This document shows, one piece after another, positions 26,861 through 35,342 of a stretch of 64,000 nt of DNA (its first letter is position 1; every line of letters begins with the position of its first letter). The stretch comes from CANNBR01 sp964604015 (GTDB lineage: Bacteria; Babelota; Babeliae; Babelales; CAIQNR01), in NCBI GenBank assembly GCA_964604015.1, contig CAZRXF010000012.1:1-64000 (forward strand), given 5' to 3'. The notes beneath the pieces were generated by a model. The model was not told the origin of the DNA. It saw only the letters and a program-made list of their open reading frames with translations, and searched no databases. Made by a program: the position numbers and the translations under genes.

Positions 26861-28072
26861 ATGGCACTTTTTTCTTATCAGGCCTTTGCAAAAGGGGGCA
26901 AGAAAGTCAGCGGAACGCTTGACGCTCCTTCATTAGGGACGGCCCGTGAGCTTCTTCAACAACAGGGTATGTTTCCCATATCCATCACCCCTGCACATCG
27001 TGGAATGGCTGAAAATGTCTTCCAACGTTTTTTTCAAGGTTCTGTTCCTCTTAAAGACAAGATTCTCTTTACCAAGCAACTTGCGGTTTTACTGCGCTCC
27101 GGTATTCAGCTGGTCCAAGCGCTTGAACTTTTGGCAGATCAGTTTGAAGGGAAAATGCATCGCATTATCGTGACCGTTAAAGATGGCCTTAAAGAAGGGC
27201 AGTCACTTGCTGAAGGGTTAAAACAGTACCCAAACGTCTTTGAAAATATTTATGTCCAGCTCGTTCGATCAGGGGAAGCAAGTGGTAAGTTAGAGATGAT
27301 CCTTGATCGGTTGACCCACTACCTTGAGCGTCGGGGCGAATTACAAACAAAAGTTTCCAGCGCGTTGCGTGGCCCACTTATTCAGTTGGGTATTATTTTG
27401 TTGGTGGCCGGGTTGTTGATGGTGTTGATTGTGCCGCAGTTGGCAACAACGTTTGCTTCTCAAGGTATGTCGCTTCCTGCGCCGACCCGTCTTTTGATGT
27501 GGTTATCCGACTTTCTTATCAATCATTACCTGATTTTCTTTGGAACCATCGGCGCTTTTGTTATGGCCTTTCTTTATTGGGCGGCCACGCCTCAAGGGTC
27601 GCTGATGATTGATAGAATCAAAATACACATTCCAATTGTTTCGTTGTTTACTCGTATGGGAGCGATTATCCAATTTTGCAGTACCCTTGGCATGCTTCTT
27701 GAAGGAGGCGTTAATCTTCCTGAAGCACTTGATATCGTGGTCAGTATTGTTGATAACCAAGTCCTTAAAAAATCACTCAAAGAAGCGCGGGAAAAAATTA
27801 TCAAGCAGGGGCAGATGGCTCAGTATCTCAAGCAAACTGGTATCTTCCCTCCGATGGCAACCTATCTGATTAATACTGGTGAACAAAGTGGTAAACTTGA
27901 TGCAATGCTGCTTTTAGTGGGCAGTAACTATGAAAAAGATTTGGAAGAGTATGCTGACAACCTTACCACCTTGTTAAGCCCTGTTATGACGGTTGTAACG
28001 TCGCTCGTGGTCGGGTTTATTGTGATTTCGATCATGCTTCCAATTTCAAACATGAGTCAAATGATTAAGTAA
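26861..28072 (+). CDS. gspF: Type II secretion inner-membrane platform protein GspF
   Basis: A 403-residue polytopic protein that recruits pseudopilins and the ATPase. Two GspF cytoplasmic domains are clear: FTKQLAVLLRSGIQLVQALE...GEASGKLEMILDRLTHYLE (about 70-165) and FCSTLGMLLEGGVNLPEALD...TGEQSGKLDAMLLLVGSNYE (about 265-365). Three membrane helices lie at about 173-195, 222-245 and 375-398. The N-terminus FSYQAFAKGGKKVSGTL is also typical. ATG 26861 follows AAGGGG by six bases; a TTG at 26855 is possible but less likely. It opens the plus-strand secretion operon. Confidence 0.95.
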   Translation: MALFSYQAFAKGGKKVSGTLDAPSLGTARELLQQQGMFPISITPAHRGMAENVFQRFFQGSVPLKDKILFTKQLAVLLRSGIQLVQALELLADQFEGKMHRIIVTVKDGLKEGQSLAEGLKQYPNVFENIYVQLVRSGEASGKLEMILDRLTHYLERRGELQTKVSSALRGPLIQLGIILLVAGLLMVLIVPQLATTFASQGMSLPAPTRLLMWLSDFLINHYLIFFGTIGAFVMAFLYWAATPQGSLMIDRIKIHIPIVSLFTRMGAIIQFCSTLGMLLEGGVNLPEALDIVVSIVDNQVLKKSLKEAREKIIKQGQMAQYLKQTGIFPPMATYLINTGEQSGKLDAMLLLVGSNYEKDLEEYADNLTTLLSPVMTVVTSLVVGFIVISIMLPISNMSQMIK

Positions 28073-28093
28073 CCTTTTGCAAAGGAGTTTTGC

Positions 28094-28561
28094 ATGACAA
28101 CATCTTTATGGAATACCTGTAGACAAGAGGTCAAGCGGACCTTGCGACCAGGCTTCAGCTTTATGGAACTGGTATTTTATGTGGCAATTGTGACCGTTCT
28201 TTTGGGTGGTGCATTAGCTGGTTTGAACTCAGTCCTCAAAAAAGCAAAACGCTCAACAACTGAATCGAGTTTGCGTGTTATCAAAGGTGCAATCGACACC
28301 TACTACAGTGATGTGCAGCCAAATAGATATCCTGAAACACTCGATGATCTTATTGTTGCTCCACAAGATGTACGTGGTTGGGAAGGTCCGTACCTTGATG
28401 TAAAAGAAGGTCGAGACGGGGAAAAGATGCTCCCTAAAGATGGCTGGTCACAGGACTTTGTCTATGAACGTACGCCAGGGCAAGCGCATCCATATGAGCT
28501 CTATTCATGGGGAGCAAACGGAGAAGATAGCCCTCAAGAAGAGTGGATCAGTGCTTGGTAA
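28094..28561 (+). CDS. gspG: Major pseudopilin GspG
   Basis: A 155-residue type II major pseudopilin. A 20-residue leader ends at Gly20, and the mature protein begins FSFMELVFYVAIV with the required Glu at +5. The globular part has the GspG signature: AIDTYYSDVQPNRYPETLDDLI, GWEGPYLD, DGWSQDFVYERTPGQAHPYELYSWGANGEDS, including the Ca-binding C-terminal loop. The leader is longer than the usual 5-10 residues. AAAGGAG precedes the start. It lies 21 bases after gspF. Confidence 0.95.
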   Translation: MTTSLWNTCRQEVKRTLRPGFSFMELVFYVAIVTVLLGGALAGLNSVLKKAKRSTTESSLRVIKGAIDTYYSDVQPNRYPETLDDLIVAPQDVRGWEGPYLDVKEGRDGEKMLPKDGWSQDFVYERTPGQAHPYELYSWGANGEDSPQEEWISAW

Positions 28562-29129
28562 AACCACACGTCCCGGGTTCTCGTTTCTGCAATTAATATT
28601 CGTGGTGGCAATCGTCGGTGTCATGTCGATGATTGTCGCCCCGAACCTGTTTAAACGGCGACCGATGTATGAACAGAAAGCCTTCGTTACCAGCCTGAAT
28701 GCTTTTTTAGCTGAAGCATGGCAGCGAGGGCTTACGACTCAAAAAGTTCAAAAAATATCTTTCGATCTTAACCAACGAAAGGTGATGTTAGAACAAGAAA
28801 CTGATCAGCGCGATGCTCAGGGCGGACAAGTCTTTGCACCGGTGGTTGTTGAATACGCACCAGCACAACCATCGTGGCCGCACGATTGGGAAATCCGGCA
28901 GTTTTTTGTGCAAGGAGCTGATGAAATAGCGTCTCAAACAAGTCAGCATCGCACTGCAGATATGGTATGGTTTTTTATTCTGCCTGGTGGGTTGTCGCAA
29001 GAAGTTATTATGAATATGGTGTACATAAAAGATAAGCAGTCAGGACTAGAAGGCAAAAAAAACGGTCTGGTTCTTAACCCCTTTACGGTGCAGTTTAAGA
29101 CATATGATGAGTTCCAAAACCCTGCATAA
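28551..29129 (+). CDS. Minor pseudopilin, GspH-like
   Basis: A 192-residue product if started at GTG 28551, which overlaps the gspG stop by 11 bases and has a GAAGAG element upstream; no better start lies nearer. A prepilin site G9/F10 leads FSFLQLIFVVAIVGVMSMIVAP. The +5 residue is Gln instead of the usual Glu. The rest is a beta-rich domain of GspH/FimT type, inferred by order between GspG and GspI more than by motif. It needs the prepilin peptidase, which is not in this window. Confidence 0.75.
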   Translation: MLGKTTRPGFSFLQLIFVVAIVGVMSMIVAPNLFKRRPMYEQKAFVTSLNAFLAEAWQRGLTTQKVQKISFDLNQRKVMLEQETDQRDAQGGQVFAPVVVEYAPAQPSWPHDWEIRQFFVQGADEIASQTSQHRTADMVWFFILPGGLSQEVIMNMVYIKDKQSGLEGKKNGLVLNPFTVQFKTYDEFQNPA

Positions 29130-29517
29130 TGGATTCGTTCTTTTAGAGTCGGTGATGGCGTTGACCATCATCGGTTTTTTGTTGACCAGTTTGTTAGTGC
29201 TGCAAGCTGCCTCGTTTCGTCGAGTTACACTTAACACTATTCGCGTTGACCATTTTTATTCTGCCAAGCAGATGATGGCCAACATTGTGGTGCATCCGTT
29301 AAAAAAGGGTGAAACTCGATCAGAAACAAAAGAAGGTAAGTTTGAAGAACGAGCGGTGTATCAACAGAAAGATATACCAAAGACTTCTGTACTTGCGCGG
29401 TTCAAGGGGTTGTACCAAAAGAGTGTAAAAGCAACCTGGCAGCAAGATGGTCGTGAACGAGTGCAGGAACTTGTGGGATATGGGTTTACTCCTCCTGCGC
29501 CGGAGAAAAAATCATGA
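29104..29517 (+). CDS. Minor pseudopilin, GspI-like
   Basis: A 137-residue prepilin-type protein. The processing site is HNG/FVLLESVMALTIIGFLL with Glu at +5, followed by a membrane helix and a short globular domain that is basic and Gln-rich. Order after GspH and before GspJ, plus the LLESVMAL block common in GspI, support the name. The start overlaps the previous gene by 26 bases and the stop overlaps gspJ by 4, so translation is probably coupled. Confidence 0.75.
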   Translation: MMSSKTLHNGFVLLESVMALTIIGFLLTSLLVLQAASFRRVTLNTIRVDHFYSAKQMMANIVVHPLKKGETRSETKEGKFEERAVYQQKDIPKTSVLARFKGLYQKSVKATWQQDGRERVQELVGYGFTPPAPEKKS

Positions 29518-30533
29518 TGCTCCGGAAAGGTTTTACTGTTTTAGAGATAGTCTTTGGGCTTTTGATTAGTTCGATGATTGCACTCATTCTCTTTCAGTCT
29601 TTGACGCAAACGAATGGCATCTTAGGACGCGTGACCGCGCTTACTTCGCTTGAACGCCGTGTCATGTTGTTACAGCAACAATTTGAAGCTGATTTTTCTG
29701 GTATCTTTGCTCCCCAGCTCATAGAACGTGATGATGAAGAAGAGGAGGAAAAGGGTGAGAAAGAAAAAGAGCCAGCACCTAAGAAAGAAGAAAAGAAAAA
29801 AAAAGAAGGAGAGCTTCAGGAAGAGCAGTCCACTGGATTTAAAACCTTCACCTTTGAAAGTGATGAGCGGGGGTTAGTAAAAATTCTGAGCTTTGTAACT
29901 ACTAACCCGCTGAGTGTGTATCAACAGCCTTCGCCGCGTGCTGTTCGTGTTGCCTATCGCGTCATTCCAGATCCTGAAAACGAAGGAAAACTGCTTTTGG
30001 TTCGCCAAGAATCGGCCGAAGAATTGTCTCTTAAAAAATTTGAACAAGCGACCAATAAAGCAACCATCAAAACAGGACAAGTGCCGATACGCAGTTATGA
30101 AATTGCGCGGGATATCGAAAATATAAAGTTCGAGTTTTTTGTGGAAAAGCGACAAAAACCAGAGCCAGAAAAAAAGCAGGGCGAATCAGAAAAACCTGCA
30201 GATAAAAAAGATGAAAAAAAGGAAGAAGAAAAACCACGAGTTTACTTTACCCTTGATGAGTGGAAACGGCTTTCGGAAGATGAAAAGAAAAAATATGAAA
30301 AGCCAGAAATCCCTTCCTACTGCACATTGAAGTTGTTCTTAAATGACGACCGCAAAAAGGTACATTCATTTGAATTTCTGTTTGTAAGTTGTGCGGGCAT
30401 TGCACCGGTGACGGTACAAGGGGCTACGAGTTTGCCGTCTGCGCATGAAATTGAGCAGCGAAAAGCTGGTCAGGCAGAAACAGATCGCATGGCGCTTCAT
30501 GGGGGCATTCCACAGTATGGGAGAGGGCGATGA
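29514..30533 (+). CDS. Minor pseudopilin, GspJ-like
   Basis: A 339-residue protein with prepilin site RKG/FTVLEIVFGLLISSM and Glu at +5. The globular part carries VRVAYRVIPDPENEGKLLLVRQE and YEIARDIENIKFEFF, typical of GspJ, which tips the pseudopilus with GspI and GspK. It is longer than usual because of two Glu/Lys-rich inserts, at about residues 77-105 and 208-240. It overlaps both neighbours by 4 bases. Confidence 0.8.
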   Translation: MMLRKGFTVLEIVFGLLISSMIALILFQSLTQTNGILGRVTALTSLERRVMLLQQQFEADFSGIFAPQLIERDDEEEEEKGEKEKEPAPKKEEKKKKEGELQEEQSTGFKTFTFESDERGLVKILSFVTTNPLSVYQQPSPRAVRVAYRVIPDPENEGKLLLVRQESAEELSLKKFEQATNKATIKTGQVPIRSYEIARDIENIKFEFFVEKRQKPEPEKKQGESEKPADKKDEKKEEEKPRVYFTLDEWKRLSEDEKKKYEKPEIPSYCTLKLFLNDDRKKVHSFEFLFVSCAGIAPVTVQGATSLPSAHEIEQRKAGQAETDRMALHGGIPQYGRGR

Positions 30534-31639
30534 AAAAACAACCAGGATACATCATCCTATTAACTCTCATGATTCTTTCGATTAGTACGATCATTGTGAC
30601 TCAGATTTTCCTTCAAGCGCGGTTATACAACACCTTTATTCCTCTTTCGTTAGAAAAAGAACGGGCTCGCCAGTTGGCATTTTCAGGTGTGTCTGTTGCA
30701 ATTGCGCAGCTTTCTTTGCAGGACACTCATTTTGAAAAGAGTTCTGAAAAAAAGGGTGGTGTATCCGAAGAAAAAGCGGATCCTAAAAAGGAAGCAGCAG
30801 AGCATGCCAAGGCGCTTTTAAAAACACTTCTGACCGTTCAAGGTCGCTGGCAGACGTTTATTTTGAAACATGAAAATGATGGTATTGATGCGCAGTTGAG
30901 TATCTGTATCACCTGTGAAAACGGGAAATTGAACGTTAATCAGCTCTATGATTTTGAAAAACATGAATTTAAAAAAATAGCACATGCCTCGCCTGAAGAG
31001 CTTTTTAAGCAGATGGGAGAGCCTTCCAAACCTCTTGCGAACAATAAAAATATGTTCGAACCTATTCAGGAATTTTTGAAAAAACAAAAAGATCCGCTTG
31101 TTGATGTGACCCAGCTTTTGCGGGGAAAAGCCTTGGAAGATTTTAAAGAACATCTTTTTTATGTTCCTGTTCAGGGGTTAACTGTTGATGAAGGTGAGAG
31201 TAAGAGGATAAAGGAGCAAGAGCGACCCCCGCGTCTTTTTCTTGCCGATATCTTTACCGTCTCTACTGATTCATATCGCATTATTCCGTGGGTACTTTCT
31301 CCATCGTTACAACTTCTTTTAAAAATAAAGCCACGCGCCATAGCCAATGAAAAAGAATTCGAAAAAGAACTAGAAGAGTTGGTGGAAAAAGTAACAATTG
31401 ATAGTGTTTCGTGGCAGAAAGATTGGGATACGTACCTGAAACCAATCTATAAAATTGATTTCCAATCGCTCCCTAAAGAACTGGTGCCGTTTTTAAGCAC
31501 AAAATTTGAGCCACGTCAGTTTTCTGTGCTATGTTATGGGAAAGTTGGACGGGTAACACAAAAACTGTTAGTGCTGCTTGAAAGAGTTGCAGCAGACAAG
31601 GGCGAGTCCTTCTTGATAAAAAAGATCTATTGGTTATGA
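30530..31639 (+). CDS. Pseudopilus tip protein, GspK-like
   Basis: A 369-residue protein with a short leader KKQPG/YIILLTLMILSISTIIVTQI. Position +5 is Leu rather than Glu, which is normal for GspK alone among pseudopilins. The head region begins ERARQLAFSGVSVAIAQ, matching the GspK post-helix segment with the ARxLAxSG pattern, and includes NGKLNVNQL. A charged Lys/Glu insert sits near residues 68-90. It closes the F-G-H-I-J-K set. The MCE gene follows after seven bases. Confidence 0.82.
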   Translation: MKKQPGYIILLTLMILSISTIIVTQIFLQARLYNTFIPLSLEKERARQLAFSGVSVAIAQLSLQDTHFEKSSEKKGGVSEEKADPKKEAAEHAKALLKTLLTVQGRWQTFILKHENDGIDAQLSICITCENGKLNVNQLYDFEKHEFKKIAHASPEELFKQMGEPSKPLANNKNMFEPIQEFLKKQKDPLVDVTQLLRGKALEDFKEHLFYVPVQGLTVDEGESKRIKEQERPPRLFLADIFTVSTDSYRIIPWVLSPSLQLLLKIKPRAIANEKEFEKELEELVEKVTIDSVSWQKDWDTYLKPIYKIDFQSLPKELVPFLSTKFEPRQFSVLCYGKVGRVTQKLLVLLERVAADKGESFLIKKIYWL

Positions 31640-31646
31640 GGTAGTA

Positions 31647-33299
31647 ATGATGCGTGTAAATCCAGAAACCGGTGTGGGTATATTTGTCTTAGCGGCACTC
31701 GGAATCTTCTTTTATATGACTTTCCAAATCGGTGTTTTCCGACTTGACTCCTCTAAGTACCGTGAACAAGTTGTCTATTTCAAAGACGTCTCCGGTCTTG
31801 CTCGCAAGGCAGATGTTAAAATTGCTGGCGTAAAGGTCGGGTGGGTTGAATCGATTGATTTGGCGCAAGGCCAAGATGCCTACCAAGCTGTTGCTCACAT
31901 CATGGTAAATAAGAGCTACCAACTACGCTCCGATGCTTATGCTGTTGTTCGTCAAGATGGTCTTTTGGGGGTGAAGTATCTTGAAATTACTCCTGGTGAT
32001 CCGCTGCTTCCTTCACTAAAAACTGGACAGGCACTTGGTACGCCAGGCAAGGCCCCGGTATCGATTGATGACTTGTTGCAGCAGTTTAAGCAGATTGCGA
32101 CCAACGTTGATGAAATTACCTCAACGGTGAAAGATTCACTCGGTGGGCCTGACGCAAAAACACAGCTCAGGAGCATGTTTGAAAATCTTGGTAAAGCGGC
32201 AGAAAAGATTGCGTCATTCTCTGATGGTATGGATCGCATCGTCGGTCGAAATGAAGCTGATGTGAACGCGATCATTCAAGATATTCGTTCCCTTGCACAT
32301 GATCTGCGTGAAGGAGTTCCTGGTATTCAGGATGACATCCGCCGTGTTGCGCAAAAACTTGAAATTGATGTGCTGCCATCGTTCCAGAGCAGTATCGAAA
32401 AGATTTCACGCGCCTTTGATCGAGACTTTGACAAGATGGCAAATACCTTGGATGCAACAGCAGATGCCATTCAACAAGCAGCGTATGAAACTCGTGACGG
32501 GTTTAAGAGTATCGGACAAGTTGCTACCAAAATTGACCAAGGAAAAGGCCTGTTGGGCAAACTGGTTAACGAAGATCAGACCTACAATGATTTGAAATCT
32601 GCTGTACAAGGGCTGCGTAACTACTTTGCCAAAGTAGAAAGTTTAGGCATCGTGTTTGATGCACATGGTGAAAATATGTATGCGCCGGCAGAACATTTTG
32701 AACACAAAGATACCAAAGGGTATTTCGATGTGCGCATTCACCCATGTGAAGACCGTTTCTATGTGCTTGAAGTCTCTGGATCAACAAAAGGTACGGTAAA
32801 ACGTAAAGAAATTTTACGTAGGTGGTATGACCAGAATGATGTCGTGTACAACCAAAATCAGATGATCATTGATGACAACTTCAAACTGTTCTTTGCGCCA
32901 AAAGTGTATGAGACAGTGCTAGAACGGGATACGCTCAAGTACGGATTACAATTCGGTAAAGTCTTCAAAGACGTGGCATTCAGATTTGGTATTTTCGAAA
33001 GCACGTTTGGTGTGGGGGTCGATTACGACATTCCATTTGCTGACGAAAAACTCCGTTGGGTCACCTCGTTTGAAGCCTATGACTGGAGAGGTCGTGACCG
33101 TATCGAAGATGAACGTCCGCACTTCAAATGGCTTAACCGTGTGTTCTTCTTACGTAATCTTTACTTTGCCTTTGGTGCTGATGACTTCATCAGTAAACAT
33201 AACGCGAACGCCTACTTTGGTGCCGGTATCAGGTTCGGAGATGATGACATTAAATACTTCATCTCTCGTCTTGGTTTGACCGGTGCGAGCGGCAAATAG
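31647..33299 (+). CDS. MCE (MlaD-type) lipid-transport protein with extended C-terminus
   Basis: A 550-residue bitopic protein. One membrane helix (about 9-27, VGIFVLAALGIFFYMTFQIG) leads into a single MCE domain (about 38-118, VYFKDVSGLARKADVKIAGVKVGWVESI...LLGVKYLEITPG). A long helical or coiled-coil stretch (about 130-320) and a beta-rich C-terminal domain (about 340-550) with repeated amphipathic strands (YGLQFGKVFKDVAFRFGIFE, NAYFGAGIRFGDDDIKYF) follow. MCE proteins shuttle phospholipids across the periplasm; the C-terminal part could reach or enter the outer membrane. No mlaE or mlaF gene is adjacent. It sits seven bases after gspK. Confidence 0.82.
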   Translation: MMRVNPETGVGIFVLAALGIFFYMTFQIGVFRLDSSKYREQVVYFKDVSGLARKADVKIAGVKVGWVESIDLAQGQDAYQAVAHIMVNKSYQLRSDAYAVVRQDGLLGVKYLEITPGDPLLPSLKTGQALGTPGKAPVSIDDLLQQFKQIATNVDEITSTVKDSLGGPDAKTQLRSMFENLGKAAEKIASFSDGMDRIVGRNEADVNAIIQDIRSLAHDLREGVPGIQDDIRRVAQKLEIDVLPSFQSSIEKISRAFDRDFDKMANTLDATADAIQQAAYETRDGFKSIGQVATKIDQGKGLLGKLVNEDQTYNDLKSAVQGLRNYFAKVESLGIVFDAHGENMYAPAEHFEHKDTKGYFDVRIHPCEDRFYVLEVSGSTKGTVKRKEILRRWYDQNDVVYNQNQMIIDDNFKLFFAPKVYETVLERDTLKYGLQFGKVFKDVAFRFGIFESTFGVGVDYDIPFADEKLRWVTSFEAYDWRGRDRIEDERPHFKWLNRVFFLRNLYFAFGADDFISKHNANAYFGAGIRFGDDDIKYFISRLGLTGASGK

Positions 33300-34154
33300 T
33301 TATTTGTGAACAGTAAAACTGCGTCGTGTCCTGTGTTCTCGTGCCCACTCAAAAAAGAGTTCTTTAAGATACCCCAACTTTTTGAGTCGCTGCGCAACAA
33401 GCGGCCCAAGATCCCGGTCTTTCAGAACACGCGAAAGACGTAGTTTTTGTTCCAAGCGAACCAGATCTGTGAATGCCTGTAGAACCGTCATTTCATACTT
33501 AACTGCATCAAGAAAATGGGTCACCGGGTAGACGTGGTCAGCCGGGTTTCGTGGATTATGGTGACGTTGTTGAATGGTAGAAAGCAGTTCACGAGAAAGA
33601 GCTTCGCGAGGCGTCTCCCAAAACTCCTGCGCAGGAACTTCATGCTTCCAGTTACACCATGATTTTTTCCGTTTAAGAATACGTGTTGTTTTGTAAAGAA
33701 CTACTGTATGAATGGCGTAGGCGCATGCAGCAGTGCCTGCTATTCCCCACAATCCATACTTAAGATATGAGCGAAAGGATGACGAAGAAGTAGGTTGCGG
33801 CGCTGGGTGCGGCGTGGGCGGTTGAGGATTTTTTGTGATAGATGCGCCGGCTTGTGCTTGTGCAGCTTGTCCTTGTGAAAGATTAGCATTTGTCGGAGCT
33901 GTTGCGCCTCCACCATTGCCACTCCCTTTGCCGTCTGATTTATTGTCTGATTTATTGTCTGTACGAGCTTTTATTCCAACCTGCGTTTCATTATTTAAGT
34001 CTACTTCTGTTCTACTTCCACCAACGTTGACGGTTACGTAAATTATAGGGTGTCCTGCTGGTAGTGTAGGAGGCGTAGGGGGTTGTTGTAGTGCTGCCGG
34101 TTGCATTGTTTGGTTAATAAAAAATAAAAGAAACAAACTCCTTTTTAAGCTCAT
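33300..34154 (-). CDS. Exported or membrane protein, unknown
   Basis: A 284-residue protein with an N-terminal signal (KRSLFLLFFINQTMQPAA), a Pro/Gly/Asn-rich low-complexity region (about 22-125, with the doublet NKSDNKSD), one membrane helix near 132-150 (YGLWGIAGTAACAYAIHTVVL) and a basic helical C-terminal domain of about 130 residues. No family recognised. GGAG precedes the start. Its stop abuts the MCE stop with no spacer. Confidence 0.55.
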   Translation of the reverse strand: MSLKRSLFLLFFINQTMQPAALQQPPTPPTLPAGHPIIYVTVNVGGSRTEVDLNNETQVGIKARTDNKSDNKSDGKGSGNGGGATAPTNANLSQGQAAQAQAGASITKNPQPPTPHPAPQPTSSSSFRSYLKYGLWGIAGTAACAYAIHTVVLYKTTRILKRKKSWCNWKHEVPAQEFWETPREALSRELLSTIQQRHHNPRNPADHVYPVTHFLDAVKYEMTVLQAFTDLVRLEQKLRLSRVLKDRDLGPLVAQRLKKLGYLKELFFEWAREHRTRRSFTVHK

Positions 34155-34247
34155 TGTAGGCTCCAGTTCTTGGTTTTAGAAAAAAGACCGGATTAGTTAT
34201 AACCCCATTTTTTAAAAGATGTAAGAGCCCACTTTCTGTAAATCTGC

Positions 34248-34253
34248 TATACT
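34248..34253 (+). promoter_or_regulatory. Possible -10 element of a leaderless trmH transcript
   Basis: TATACT lies only seven bases before the trmH ATG, so transcription would begin at about the start codon. No Shine-Dalgarno sequence is visible. No convincing -35 is present. Confidence 0.35.
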
Positions 34254-34260
34254 GGCTGCT

Positions 34261-34944
34261 ATGGAAACAGAAAAAAAATTAGCCTACCTTCATTATCTGA
34301 AAAATTTTGTGACAAGCGCGCGGCAAGAAAAAATTAAAGAAATTCTTGCGCTGCGTACCCGTCATGTCACTGTCGCCCTCGAGGATGTTGCTCATTCACA
34401 AAATATTGCGGCAATCATGCGTACTTGTGAGGCGATGGGGCTACAGGATCTCTATGCCATTGAGGTTGAAAACACGATAGATATCAAAACAAAGGTTGCT
34501 CGGGGTGCCGTTCAGTGGATGGATCTTTTCCGTTACAAATCTCGTCAACATCAGAACCCTACTCTTGCCTGCATGGAAGATCTTCGTAAAAAGGGATATC
34601 TGGTAGTAGCAACTTCTCCCCATGCAACTAAAAAGATTACTGAGCTTCCCATTGGTCAAAAATTAGCCTTTGTTTTTGGGACTGAAATAACCGGCCTTTC
34701 TGATGAGGCGCTTGCGGCAGCTGATGAGCGCATTGCTTTGCCGCAGTATGGCTTTGTTGAAAGTCTCAATGTTTCTGTGAGCGCAGCCTTGTGTTTGTAT
34801 GATGTCATGACTCGCTTGCGCCAATCAACCATACCGTGGCAGCTTACGGAGGCAGAAAAGTTCGACCTTGAGGTGACCTGGATGGAACATTCGGTTGAGC
34901 GACCTGAGCTTTTACGAGCTACCTTTCTCCAAAATTCAAAATAG
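34261..34944 (+). CDS. trmH: tRNA (guanosine-2'-O)-methyltransferase TrmH
   Basis: A 227-residue SpoU/SPOUT methyltransferase. The three family motifs are present: HSQNIAAIMRTCEAMGL, LAFVFGTEITGLSDEAL and YGFVESLNVSVSAALCLYDV, forming the trefoil-knot SAM site. TrmH methylates the ribose of G18 in the D-loop. The N-terminal helical extension and C-terminal helix fit TrmH better than RlmB, of which a separate copy is at 53266. It stands alone between two unrelated genes. Confidence 0.88.
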   Translation: METEKKLAYLHYLKNFVTSARQEKIKEILALRTRHVTVALEDVAHSQNIAAIMRTCEAMGLQDLYAIEVENTIDIKTKVARGAVQWMDLFRYKSRQHQNPTLACMEDLRKKGYLVVATSPHATKKITELPIGQKLAFVFGTEITGLSDEALAAADERIALPQYGFVESLNVSVSAALCLYDVMTRLRQSTIPWQLTEAEKFDLEVTWMEHSVERPELLRATFLQNSK

Positions 34945-34968
34945 CCTCAAATATTTCAATTAGAAACA

Positions 34969-35001
34969 TTTACAAGTAGCTACTCAGTTCGATAGACTGA
35001 G
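34969..35001 (+). promoter_or_regulatory. Promoter with overlapping palindrome
   Basis: TTTACA at 34969-34974, an 18-base spacer and TAGACT at 34993-34998. The -10 is embedded in the palindrome CTCAGT (34983-34988) and ACTGAG (34996-35001), a possible operator. It would serve the cyanovirin-like gene at 35033. Confidence 0.4.
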
Positions 35002-35032
35002 ATAAAGATGTGGAGAATGGAGAGGAGAGGTT

Positions 35033-35311
35033 ATGGTGAAAAAAGCTTGGATTTTAGGGCTCCTAGCTCTGTTTTTTGTTGGGATTGGTCGTCTGATGTA
35101 TGGAACCATGAGTCAATACCAAGAGCGTGGAATTGAGACATTTCCGGGGGACTTTAAGCTTACCTGCCAAGGATGCCGCTATAATCCTCAGACTGACGAG
35201 CTTGCTTGCTGGTGTGTGAATAAACAAGGTACTCAGCATCCATCAACGCTCGTAGGGGCTTCAAAAGAAAAGTTTATTAAAAATGTAAATGGAGTTCTCG
35301 TAGGGGAGTAA
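35033..35311 (+). CDS. Membrane-anchored cyanovirin-N-like (CVNH) lectin
   Basis: A 92-residue protein. An N-terminal hydrophobic segment (5-22, AWILGLLALFFVGIGRLM) is a signal or membrane anchor. Residues about 36-91 resemble one CVNH module: FPGDFKLTCQGCRY, ELACWCVNKQGTQHPSTL and KFIKNVNGVLVG match the family pattern of an aromatic-x-x-SC start, a LxAxC centre and an NxDGxL end. CVNH domains bind high-mannose glycans. A canonical protein has two such modules; this has one, so it may dimerise. GGAGAGG precedes the start. The match is by eye and should be treated as likely, not certain. Confidence 0.6.
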   Translation: MVKKAWILGLLALFFVGIGRLMYGTMSQYQERGIETFPGDFKLTCQGCRYNPQTDELACWCVNKQGTQHPSTLVGASKEKFIKNVNGVLVGE

Positions 35312-35342
35312 GTAGTTTTTTTGTAAAAATGGAGGAGCGGAT

